Source of the DNA: a virus | IMG/VR virus record: IMGVR_UViG_3300009376_000034 | Coordinates: 1 to 41,072 of that record | Reading direction: 5' to 3' (one strand) | Length of the DNA: 41,072 bases | Part shown: positions 22,610 to 28,447 of the stretch, piece after piece | Layout: every line of letters starts with the position of its first letter | Numbering within the stretch: position 1 is the stretch's first letter | Notes under the pieces: model-generated | The model's input: the letters and a program-made list of their open reading frames with translations, nothing else | Database searches by the model: none | Told to the model about the DNA's origin: nothing | Program-made: the position numbers and the translations under genes

Positions 22610-22787
22610 GAATAAAGAATATATATACATAACAAGAACTATGAAGATAAATGTACCAGCTTTATTGTGTCAAGATGCGATTGATAAGATACAATCTATG
22701 AAAAAACAAGACTTGATACCAAAAGAAAAGGGCTTTCTTTATACAAGATGCAGAGTAAGAGATAGAGGTAATAGATATGAACTCTAA
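22602..22787 (+). CDS. Small early protein
   Basis: A 61-aa protein (EYIYITRTMKINVPALLCQD; AIDKIQSMKKQDLIPKEKGF). Start at 22602 with SD GAGGAG at 7 nt; the upstream in-frame TTG lacks an SD. It overlaps both neighbours. Not recognised. Confidence 0.55.
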   Translation: MNKNKEYIYITRTMKINVPALLCQDAIDKIQSMKKQDLIPKEKGFLYTRCRVRDRGNRYEL

Positions 22788-22929
22788 ACAATTAGAATAT
22801 GAGATAATAAAAGCATTAGATATAAATTCTAAAGTTGATTGGAATTGGGCAGAGTTAACACCTAACGAAGAGTTTAAAGAATTGAAAATCTTTTTTAGAA
22901 AATTATTTAAGGAGTATCATGGACTTTAA
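22777..22929 (+). CDS. 50-aa early protein
   Basis: Helical peptide NSKQLEYEIIKALDINSKVD, WNWAELTPNEEFKELKIFFR. It has ATG overlaps with both neighbours (11 bp each) and a weak SD (AGAGG). Not recognised. Confidence 0.5.
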   Translation: MNSKQLEYEIIKALDINSKVDWNWAELTPNEEFKELKIFFRKLFKEYHGL

Positions 22930-23290
22930 AAATTTACAATACACCTTTGAAGAGTTAGGTGATGTACCTTTTAATGTGGTTAGAATTATGAATGAATGTT
23001 GGAATGCTTATATGGATGGTGATATAACACAAGCAGGTGAGCATGGTGATTTGATGGCGAGTGGGTGGATGATAGGTAAAGAGTTTGATACCAAGATAAA
23101 TCAAATTGGTTATGATGTAGAAAAATATAAAGAGTTAAAAGAAACATTAGTGAATGATGTTGATGAACACAATCAACATTTATATTGGAAACATTATGAG
23201 CCAAGTGAAACAGAAGAAGAAGATAATGATGAGCCAAAGACTAGGTTAGAACAGATGAGTAAGCTAACTCATGACCCTATTGTAGATTGA
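22919..23290 (+). CDS. Acidic early protein
   Basis: A 123-aa protein with TFEELGDVPFNVVRIMNECW, NAYMDGDITQAGEHGDLMAS and a very acidic C-terminal stretch (SETEEEDNDEP). SD AAGGAG. It could be a regulator or inhibitor; no family recognised. The stop overlaps the next ATG (TGATG). Confidence 0.55.
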   Translation: MDFKNLQYTFEELGDVPFNVVRIMNECWNAYMDGDITQAGEHGDLMASGWMIGKEFDTKINQIGYDVEKYKELKETLVNDVDEHNQHLYWKHYEPSETEEEDNDEPKTRLEQMSKLTHDPIVD

Positions 23291-23454
23291 TGAACAGAAA
23301 AGAATATAATAAACTCTACCATCAAAGACCTGATGTGATAGAAAAGAAAAGGAAATACTTTAAAGAGTATAACGCAAGACCTGAAGTTAAACAGGCGAGG
23401 CACGAATGGTACATTAATAAGAAAATTAAGGAGGTTAATAATGCCAAGATATAA
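23290..23454 (+). CDS. 54-aa Tyr/Arg helical repeat protein
   Basis: MNRKEYNKLYHQRPDVIEKK, RKYFKEYNARPEVKQARHEW, then YINKKIKEVN: two copies of (Y)xxRP.V.....(K/Q). It is related to the protein at 20038. It is coupled by TGATG to the gene before and overlaps the next by 14 bp. A nucleic-acid-binding helix pair is plausible. Confidence 0.55.
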   Translation: MNRKEYNKLYHQRPDVIEKKRKYFKEYNARPEVKQARHEWYINKKIKEVNNAKI

Positions 23455-23674
23455 AATAACAGAACACCTAACAGGGTGGAAAATAGTAGAGAACTTTATT
23501 GATGCTAAAGATGAAGATGATGCATGGGAAAAACATAATGAGAGAGATTATGTTAATCAGGAATGGAGAGAAGCAGAAGAAGAATATAAATTAGTTGATA
23601 CAGAGATAACTAAAGAAGGAGATACACCAACAGAGGGTGTTAAGAAATGGAGAGAGCAGAATGAAAAAGTATAG
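23441..23674 (+). CDS. Small early protein
   Basis: A 77-aa protein (MPRYKITEHLTGWKIVENFI, DAKDEDDAWEKHNERDYVNQ): strand, then a DA.DEDDAW helix, a layout shared with the next gene's product (ANNKQDAHDKA). The two may be related. SD AAGGAGG. Confidence 0.55.
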   Translation: MPRYKITEHLTGWKIVENFIDAKDEDDAWEKHNERDYVNQEWREAEEEYKLVDTEITKEGDTPTEGVKKWREQNEKV

Positions 23675-23843
23675 AGTGTGGGGATATGAAACTCAAGGAT
23701 ACTACATAGAACTAAAGGCAAACAACAAACAAGATGCTCATGACAAAGCTATGGATGTTAATAGAGATGAATGGATAGAGGGTAATGATGGAGAGAGTAC
23801 TTGTTTTGATATTAATAAAAAAGATATGGAGTTAATTAAATGA
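23661..23843 (+). CDS. Small early protein
   Basis: A 60-aa protein (MKKYRVWGYETQGYYIELKA, NNKQDAHDKAMDVNRDEWIE). The start is set at the ATG at 23661, which fits the strand-strand-helix pattern of the neighbour; an upstream TTG is in frame but adds nothing conserved. Confidence 0.55.
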   Translation: MKKYRVWGYETQGYYIELKANNKQDAHDKAMDVNRDEWIEGNDGESTCFDINKKDMELIK

Positions 23844-24163
23844 AACTTGATGACAAGAGATGGGCGAGTGCTTACATAGATGGTGAAGGATATTTACAAT
23901 TTGAGAATGTAAAGTATAAAAGAAAAAGAATAGAGGTGACAGGCACAGACTTTGCACCAATAAGATTATTACATAAACTTTTTGGAGGTAGAATTTATAA
24001 GTCTAAACCTAGAATAACAGCGACAGGTAAGAAAGCTAAACCTCAAGAGATATGGGTAGCTTTAAATGAAACAGCTTACAAAGTATGTAAAACTATACTA
24101 CCTTATCTCTTAACAAAGAAGAGAATAAAAGTAGCAAAGGAGATAGTTAAATATTATGAGTAA
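23840..24163 (+). CDS. Single-motif LAGLIDADG-like endonuclease
   Basis: A 107-aa protein with RWASAYIDGEGYLQFENVKY (LAGLIDADG helix with the acidic Asp/Glu-Gly), PIRLLHKLFGGRIYKSKPRI, IWVALNETAYKVCKTILPYL and LTKKRIKVAKEI. This order matches the half-size homing endonuclease fold, which works as a homodimer. It is free-standing in a packed operon, with an ATGA overlap upstream and 8 bp downstream, not in an intron. A homing nuclease or a domesticated relative. Confidence 0.75.
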   Translation: MKLDDKRWASAYIDGEGYLQFENVKYKRKRIEVTGTDFAPIRLLHKLFGGRIYKSKPRITATGKKAKPQEIWVALNETAYKVCKTILPYLLTKKRIKVAKEIVKYYE

Positions 24164-24458
24164 GAAAATTAAAATAAAGAAAGCTATCTATGGTAAGAAG
24201 CAGTTTAATTTACCTGAAGAATTAGATTATTATAAAAGATATAAGATGATAAATATACCAGCAGATTTGGTTGATGATATACACCAAGCAGTTGGTAGAG
24301 CAGAGGGTTTCATTCCATGTAATACTATTGCTGAAGAGTTAGATGCGTGGCAATTTCTAATAGATACAGGGATTGTTTGGAAATTACATGGATGGATGGG
24401 CAGACAAGCACATTTTTTAATTGATAATAAAATATTAAAAGAAAGGGTTGTGCATTAG
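24156..24458 (+). CDS. DUF7417-like phage protein
   Basis: A 100-aa protein. The second half (EELDAWQFLIDTGIVWKLHG, WMGRQAHFLIDNKIL) is a pattern frequent in phage early regions (DUF7417 to my recollection), with no known activity. The N-terminus is basic. It overlaps the endonuclease gene by 8 bp. Confidence 0.6.
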   Translation: MSKKIKIKKAIYGKKQFNLPEELDYYKRYKMINIPADLVDDIHQAVGRAEGFIPCNTIAEELDAWQFLIDTGIVWKLHGWMGRQAHFLIDNKILKERVVH

Positions 24459-24481
24459 ATTTTAATGTGCTATAAGAACAT

Positions 24482-24622
24482 ATGTCATTAAGATTTAAAA
24501 AATTAATAGTTAGGTTGCGTATGTGGTATGCTAAAATAAGAGGACACAAAGGACATAGATGGGATTACGAACCATCTGCATGGTACATGGGTAGACATAA
24601 CAAAAAAAATAAGGAGAAATAA
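24482..24622 (+). CDS. 46-aa very basic protein
   Basis: MSLRFKKLIVRLRMWYAKIR then GHKGHRWDYEPSAWYMGRHN and a Lys-rich tail. Strongly cationic and aromatic, so nucleic-acid or membrane binding is possible. The SD is weak. It ends 2 bp before the next ATG. Not recognised. Confidence 0.5.
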   Translation: MSLRFKKLIVRLRMWYAKIRGHKGHRWDYEPSAWYMGRHNKKNKEK

Positions 24623-24624
24623 AA

Positions 24625-24855
24625 ATGATTACATATGATAATGTAAAAATAATCTCAACAAAAATTGATAAAGATTATTGGGATGAAGATAAAAGAAAAC
24701 ATATAAAGTATAAGACACCGAAGATAACAAAAAAAACTTTATTTGAGAATAATATTTTTGAGTTAGGTGAATTATATACCGCAATTAAATTTTCATTAGA
24801 ACAAGAACCTTATGATAAAGTTTCAGTTGCGTTTGATGTTAAACAAGAATATTAA
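24625..24855 (+). CDS. Small early protein
   Basis: A 76-aa protein (ITYDNVKIISTKIDKDYWDE; FELGELYTAIKFSLEQEPYD; KVSVAFDVKQEY). SD AAGGAG. Alpha/beta in appearance, not recognised. Confidence 0.55.
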   Translation: MITYDNVKIISTKIDKDYWDEDKRKHIKYKTPKITKKTLFENNIFELGELYTAIKFSLEQEPYDKVSVAFDVKQEY

Positions 24856-24867
24856 TAGGAGAAATAA

Positions 24868-25086
24868 ATGTTTGGAAAAGTTAAAGAAGCAGAGTTGAAA
24901 AGATATATAGTAATGTCTAAAGGTAAGTTTAGTGAAACTTTTTATCAAGACAGAGCATTTAAAACAGTTGAAGATGCTGATGCGTATGCAAAGTTAATGC
25001 AGAAACAAGAAGAGAAAGATGGACATCAATACTATTTGTTTGAGCAAAGCAAACACTATGGGAATGGTGAGGAGAAAAATGGGTGA
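24868..25086 (+). CDS. Small early protein
   Basis: A 72-aa protein (RYIVMSKGKFSETFYQDRAF; KTVEDADAYAKLMQKQEEKD). The strand-strand-helix plan is like the products at 23441 and 23661. SD AGGAG. Function unknown. Confidence 0.55.
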   Translation: MFGKVKEAELKRYIVMSKGKFSETFYQDRAFKTVEDADAYAKLMQKQEEKDGHQYYLFEQSKHYGNGEEKNG

Positions 25087-25339
25087 TGATATTTATTTAA
25101 CTTCTCTTAAAGAGAATGCATATAAAAAAGAAATTGCTACTCTAAAAGAGGAGATTAAAAATTTAAAAGCTGATGTTAAATATGAACGAGAGTTAAGGGT
25201 TAATGGCACAGCTTATCATCCTACTGATTATCATAGTAGATTAAGAGAGATGATTAGTAAAGTTAGGAAAGAAAAAAAATTAACTGACTTGTTTGATATA
25301 GTTGATGAAGCACAGAAGAGATTAAGAGATGCTAACTAA
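25079..25339 (+). CDS. Coiled-coil early protein
   Basis: An 86-aa protein with a long heptad region (LKENAYKKEIATLKEEIKNL, KADVKYERELRVNG), then AYHPTDYHSRLREMI. I start at 25079, just after GGAG; the ATG at 25019 would add a stretch lying wholly within the previous gene. Probably a dimer; role unknown. Confidence 0.55.
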   Translation: MGDDIYLTSLKENAYKKEIATLKEEIKNLKADVKYERELRVNGTAYHPTDYHSRLREMISKVRKEKKLTDLFDIVDEAQKRLRDAN

Positions 25340-25541
25340 AAAACAATTAAAGTTATTTAAATTTTTACAGCATTACTTTAAAGATAATGAAGTGATGCCA
25401 ACATTTAATGAGATGATGCAACATATGAATGTCAAATCAAAGAGTGTTATATGGAATATGCTTGGGTATATTGAATGGAAAGGGTACATAAAAAGGATAC
25501 CTAATTATGCACGAGCAATTCAAATTATTAAATACAACTAG
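25329..25541 (+). CDS. LexA-type DNA-binding domain protein
   Basis: A 70-aa protein that matches only the winged-helix domain of LexA: LTKKQLKLFKFLQHYFKDNE, VMPTFNEMMQHMNVKSKSVI, GYIEWKGYIKRIPNYARAIQ. The PT..E....(K)SKS....L..(I/L)E.KGYI.R.PN.ARAI core is intact. The autoprotease/dimerisation domain is absent, so RecA-triggered cleavage is impossible. It would bind SOS-type boxes and compete with host LexA, or control phage promoters such as the site at 15840. Confidence 0.85.
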   Translation: MLTKKQLKLFKFLQHYFKDNEVMPTFNEMMQHMNVKSKSVIWNMLGYIEWKGYIKRIPNYARAIQIIKYN

Positions 25542-25553
25542 AAGGAGAATATA

Positions 25554-25679
25554 TTGTCTAAACCATTGATTTTATTGAATAAAATTTATTTTTTAGGGGT
25601 GTTGGCACAGGTGGTATTGCCCTCTATAATAGGAGATACTGCCCTACTTAATAGGGTTAGTATTTCTTTTATTAAATAA
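25554..25679 (+). CDS. 41-aa hydrophobic peptide, TTG start
   Basis: A TTG start with an excellent SD (AGAAGGAGA, about 6 nt). The peptide SKPLILLNKIYFLGVLAQVV and LPSIIGDTALLNRVSISFIK is hydrophobic, possibly one membrane helix. The stretch also holds hairpins, so a regulatory role for the DNA instead of a gene remains possible. Confidence 0.4.
   Translation: MSKPLILLNKIYFLGVLAQVVLPSIIGDTALLNRVSISFIK
25642..25672 (+). terminator. Possible weak terminator
   Basis: CCCTA-CTTAA-TAGGG (25642-25656) is followed by a T-rich tract (14 nt with 9 T). The stem is only 5 bp and overlaps the end of the 41-aa ORF. Confidence 0.3.
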
Positions 25680-25698
25680 TATTTTATTGGATAGTACT

Positions 25699-25962
25699 AT
25701 GGCGAATAAATTCTTTATGAAAAAATCTTGGGTAAATGTAGATATGTGTATTGAAGATTATTACAATTCAGGTACTACTTTAGAACAAGCAACTAGAGAA
25801 TTACATTGGTCGCCTTATTCAAAAATCGTTGGTAAAGAAGTGAAGTTTAAACGTAATACTGTGGAGGAAATTGATGAAGAAACATACAAAAATAAAGTCA
25901 AGAAATCCAATAGCACAGATGTTAATGAGAAAACAGTTTCACTCAAAGATTGTAAAAAGTAA
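25699..25962 (+). CDS. Small early protein
   Basis: An 87-aa protein (MANKFFMKKSWVNVDMCIED; YYNSGTTLEQATRELHWSPY) with a charged, low-complexity C-terminus. Its last 89 bp overlap the next gene, which has a much better SD, and the C-terminus may be shaped by that overlap. SD weak. Not recognised. Confidence 0.45.
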   Translation: MANKFFMKKSWVNVDMCIEDYYNSGTTLEQATRELHWSPYSKIVGKEVKFKRNTVEEIDEETYKNKVKKSNSTDVNEKTVSLKDCKK

Positions 25963-26017
25963 AAAGCCAAAACTGATTGCAAAGTATCTAGACAATAAAA
26001 TGAAATATGATACGTAA
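25874..26017 (+). CDS. 47-aa RNPIAxxL-type phage protein
   Basis: MKKHTKIKSRNPIAQMLMRK, QFHSKIVKSKKPKLIAKYLD. The RNP(I/V)A..L....F..K(I/V)V..KK pattern is a tiny, highly basic protein found repeatedly in marine phages. Strong SD GGAGG with 6-nt spacing. It overlaps both neighbours in other frames. Function unknown. Confidence 0.65.
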   Translation: MKKHTKIKSRNPIAQMLMRKQFHSKIVKSKKPKLIAKYLDNKMKYDT

Positions 26018-26357
26018 TGGAAATACAATACCCCTTTGGAATGAGGGGAAAGGCGAAGGCAAGAAGATAACTCCACACATATTACTATGGAGGAGTGTTA
26101 TTGTCCGAGCCATCATGGATGCCCTTGATGTAGATATTCATGCATGGGGTAAACATAGATTACAGATTGTTAAGAATGCTAATGCTTGGTTCAATCCAAA
26201 TGATGAAGCATTCTGTGAGGTCTGTGAATATTCCGACTTTGACCCTTCCTTTATTACAAAAACTTTCCACAAATTAAAAATAGCAAATGCGAAAAAATTA
26301 TTTGAGCATAAGAACTTAAATAAATTTCTAACGCATTACCTATGTAGCTTTCATTAA
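26007..26357 (+). CDS. Conserved phage early protein
   Basis: A 116-aa protein with HILLWRSVIVRAIMDALDVD, NANAWFNPNDEAFCEVCEYS and DFDPSFITKTFHKL. The WR.VI..A..D...A..W....D.FC.VCE....DP pattern recurs beside replication genes of proteobacterial phages; I know no function. No clear SD. Confidence 0.55.
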   Translation: MIRNGNTIPLWNEGKGEGKKITPHILLWRSVIVRAIMDALDVDIHAWGKHRLQIVKNANAWFNPNDEAFCEVCEYSDFDPSFITKTFHKLKIANAKKLFEHKNLNKFLTHYLCSFH

Positions 26358-26359
26358 GG

Positions 26360-26755
26360 ATGGGAAATTTGAATAAGACTTCTGCATTTGATATTGATTT
26401 AAAGTATGGTCAAGTGAGAGAGAAAAGAGTTGATGAATTACTTAAAGGTGGTAATGTAGAAGTTAAAACTGAACGTAGCTGGTGGAGAAAGTCAGGGAAT
26501 ATTGCTATTGAGTATGAGTTTAGAGGTAAGCCAAGTGGTATAGCAAAGACAGAAGCTAAATGGTGGTTTCATATCCTTGAATTAAAGAACAAAGAATATA
26601 ATATGATAGTGTTCAGAGTTAATAGATTAAAAAAGATAGTAGATAAATATAAAAAGACACACACTAAAGAGATAGGAGATTACAGGGCATCTAAATGTGT
26701 AGTAATACCTATTAAAGAAATCTTTAGTGAGAGTTGTTATGCATTGTTTGATTGA
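26360..26755 (+). CDS. PD-(D/E)XK endonuclease-like protein
   Basis: A 131-aa protein with DIDLKYGQVREKRVDELLKG (acidic helix), NVEVKTERSWWRKSGNIAIE (the E-V-K catalytic strand) and YEFRGKPSGIAKTEAKWWFH. This is the layout of small phage PD-(D/E)XK nucleases related to Hjc-type resolvases (E..., ExK, SGI..T.A.WW). It could resolve branched replication DNA or degrade host DNA. It lies just upstream of the SSB and replication genes. Confidence 0.75.
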   Translation: MGNLNKTSAFDIDLKYGQVREKRVDELLKGGNVEVKTERSWWRKSGNIAIEYEFRGKPSGIAKTEAKWWFHILELKNKEYNMIVFRVNRLKKIVDKYKKTHTKEIGDYRASKCVVIPIKEIFSESCYALFD

Positions 26756-26756
26756 T

Positions 26757-26840
26757 ATGAAAGAAAAAATATATTTAATTTTATTTTATATCCTTTTATT
26801 TATTGTCACTATGGTTCTGTTAAGTTTTATAGGTAAGTAA
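26757..26840 (+). CDS. 27-aa membrane peptide
   Basis: KEKIYLILFYILLFIVTMVL then LSFIGK: one transmembrane helix flanked by lysines. It starts 1 bp after the nuclease gene and ends 1 bp before the next. No SD is obvious; coupled translation is likely. Confidence 0.5.
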   Translation: MKEKIYLILFYILLFIVTMVLLSFIGK

Positions 26841-26841
26841 T

Positions 26842-27039
26842 ATGGGTATGATGGATGGAGGAGATAACTTTAAAGACAGGTGTCATGCCTGTGATGGTAC
26901 TGCTTTGGGTGGTACTATGCTCCGAAACGTACATGATAGAAATAAAAAGATATGTAGTAATTGTCATAGTAAATTAAATGATAATGATAAGCAAACATTT
27001 GTAAGTGCATCTCAATTAAAGAGAGGATTGTTTACATGA
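26842..27039 (+). CDS. Zinc-finger-like small protein
   Basis: A 65-aa protein with RCHACDGTALGGTMLRNVHD and KKICSNCHSKL: CxxC...CxxCH, a zinc ribbon. It overlaps the next gene by ATGA. Role unknown; nucleic-acid binding is likely. Confidence 0.6.
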   Translation: MGMMDGGDNFKDRCHACDGTALGGTMLRNVHDRNKKICSNCHSKLNDNDKQTFVSASQLKRGLFT

Positions 27040-27515
27040 AAAAAATAATAGGATTGATAGTTGGTTTATTATTACTAACTGGATGTAGTAATATAGCGAT
27101 TGTATCAAGTGGGTCTAGTCTAGCTTTAAGTAATAATGCTTATGCTAAAGCATATAGTGGTATAGATTTAGCAACAACACTTACAACTAAAAAAGATATT
27201 AAAACTCATGCATATGAGTACATAGTTAAAGCAAAAGAAGTTAAGAAAACTTTTGTTGATATAGTTGCACCATCAGTAGAAAGAAAAACATTTAAAGTAG
27301 ATGAAAGTATTAAGTTAGCCAGTACTAAAAATGAAAGAGTTGTATTTACAATAGATGTATTTACTATTTGTTATCTCTCTTTTTTCCTAGCTGTATCTAT
27401 TGTTCTGTTAGCATTTAGTTTAATATACCTAGTTATACATTGTTGTAGGAAACCAAAGAAAATTAAAAAGAAAAAAATTAAAAAGAAAAAACTTAAAAGA
27501 AAAAAAAGAAAATAA
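27036..27515 (+). CDS. u-spanin-like lipoprotein with C-terminal TM
   Basis: A 159-aa protein with a lipoprotein signal (MKKIIGLIVGLLLLTGC, Cys17 as the acylated residue), an approximately 88-residue periplasmic part, a transmembrane helix near 107-136 and a 23-residue tail almost entirely Lys/Arg. Lipobox plus C-terminal TM is the topology of unimolecular spanins such as T1 gp11, which fuse outer and inner membranes in lysis. The odd point is its place in the rightward early operon, beside SSB. It might serve envelope anchoring instead. Confidence 0.6.
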   Translation: MKKIIGLIVGLLLLTGCSNIAIVSSGSSLALSNNAYAKAYSGIDLATTLTTKKDIKTHAYEYIVKAKEVKKTFVDIVAPSVERKTFKVDESIKLASTKNERVVFTIDVFTICYLSFFLAVSIVLLAFSLIYLVIHCCRKPKKIKKKKIKKKKLKRKKRK

Positions 27516-27518
27516 TAT

Positions 27519-27851
27519 ATGAGTGAACGAGATTTAATTAGAGAATATAAAAATACTATATCAGATTTAACTAAAGAAAAAGATGATGCTATTAAATTAG
27601 TTTCTCAAAAAGATTCTAAAATAAAACAATTACTTATTCAAGTTGAACAAGCAACACAAGATGTTCAGGTATTAGGTAAAAGAATTGCAGAGTTAGAAAC
27701 AAAATTAAAAAAGAAACAGAAAATTAAAAGAGTGATAGATGAAAAGATAACAGAAATCCTTGAAAATACTAGCGAAAATGAGGAAAAAAAAGATGCTTCA
27801 AGTGTTGACAAGGGGGGTGCTGATATGCTAAAAGAGTTTTATGAAAAGTAA
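27519..27851 (+). CDS. Coiled-coil protein upstream of SSB
   Basis: A 110-aa protein with a continuous heptad pattern (ISDLTKEKDDAIKLVSQKDS, KIKQLLIQVEQATQDVQVLG, KRIAELETKLKKK), then an acidic linker. Probably a dimeric rod. It starts 3 bp after the spanin-like gene. Function unknown; replication or membrane scaffolding are options. Confidence 0.55.
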   Translation: MSERDLIREYKNTISDLTKEKDDAIKLVSQKDSKIKQLLIQVEQATQDVQVLGKRIAELETKLKKKQKIKRVIDEKITEILENTSENEEKKDASSVDKGGADMLKEFYEK

Positions 27852-27878
27852 ATTAACAACAACAAAAGGAAAATACAT

Positions 27879-28328
27879 ATGGCAATAATTGAAGGCACAG
27901 CTTACTGGGCTTCTCTGACACGACCAAACGAAAAGTTTGAACCTATGTGGAGAATTGATTTAGCAGTTGATGATGCAACAGCACAGGATTTTAAATCTCA
28001 AGGATTTAATATTGGTGAAACAAAAGCTGATGATAAAGTAGTAAAGAATATCATCAGGTTTAAGAGAAAGGTTTCAAAAGCAAATGGTGATAAGAACCAA
28101 CAACCACAATTAGTGGATGCTGAAAAGAAACCTATTGAAAAAATAATCGGTAATGGCAGTAAGGTAAAGGTAATGTATAAATCTTATGACTGGAATTTCA
28201 AAGGAAAGAAGGGCAAAGGTTTAGATTTACAAGCTGTTCAGGTACTGGACTTAGTGGAATACACACCTAAAGAAGGATTTAATGTAGAAAAATCTTCTAA
28301 TGGTGTTGACATCAAGGAAGATTTTTAG
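27879..28328 (+). CDS. T7 gp2.5-like ssDNA-binding protein
   Basis: A 149-aa OB-fold protein with IIEGTAYWASLTRPNEKFEP, IIRFKRKVSKANGD, IIGNGSKVKVMYKSYDWNFK and GLDLQAVQVLDLVEY, the phage SSB pattern of the T7 gp2.5/DUF2815 type. It ends in an acidic tail with terminal Phe (DIKEDF), which in gp2.5 contacts polymerase and helicase. It protects single strands during replication and annealing. The 3' end carries the -35 of the next promoter. Confidence 0.85.
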   Translation: MAIIEGTAYWASLTRPNEKFEPMWRIDLAVDDATAQDFKSQGFNIGETKADDKVVKNIIRFKRKVSKANGDKNQQPQLVDAEKKPIEKIIGNGSKVKVMYKSYDWNFKGKKGKGLDLQAVQVLDLVEYTPKEGFNVEKSSNGVDIKEDF

Positions 28329-28334
28329 TATAAA
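28306..28334 (+). promoter_or_regulatory. Sigma70 promoter at the end of the SSB gene
   Basis: TTGACA (28306-28311), 17-bp spacer and TATAAA (28329-28334); predicted start at G 28341. Only about 43 nt separate the start from the terminator stem. Confidence 0.75.
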
Positions 28335-28340
28335 CCTCTT

Positions 28341-28423
28341 GGTTATTTAGTCATAATGCGTGACTACATTTTCTACTCCTACTGGAGAGTCGGCTTGTAA
28401 TAGGGTCGGCTCTCCTTTTTTTT
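28341..28423 (+). ncRNA. Candidate 83-nt small RNA or attenuator
   Basis: The segment has its own consensus promoter and ends in a strong intrinsic terminator. It has two hairpins: TAGTCA-TAATGCG-TGACTA (28348-28366) and the terminator stem, joined by a single-stranded pyrimidine-rich linker. No ORF fits. It would be either a free sRNA or a leader limiting primase-helicase expression. Confidence 0.65.
28384..28423 (+). terminator. Strong intrinsic terminator before primase
   Basis: GGAGAGTCGGC (28384-28394) pairs with GTCGGCTCTCC (28405-28415), 11 bp with two G-U pairs and a 10-nt loop, followed by eight T (28416-28423). This is the best rightward terminator in the window, and it stops right at an ATG. 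Confidence 0.85.
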
Positions 28424-28447
28424 ATGAACGAATTTAAAAGGGCGACA

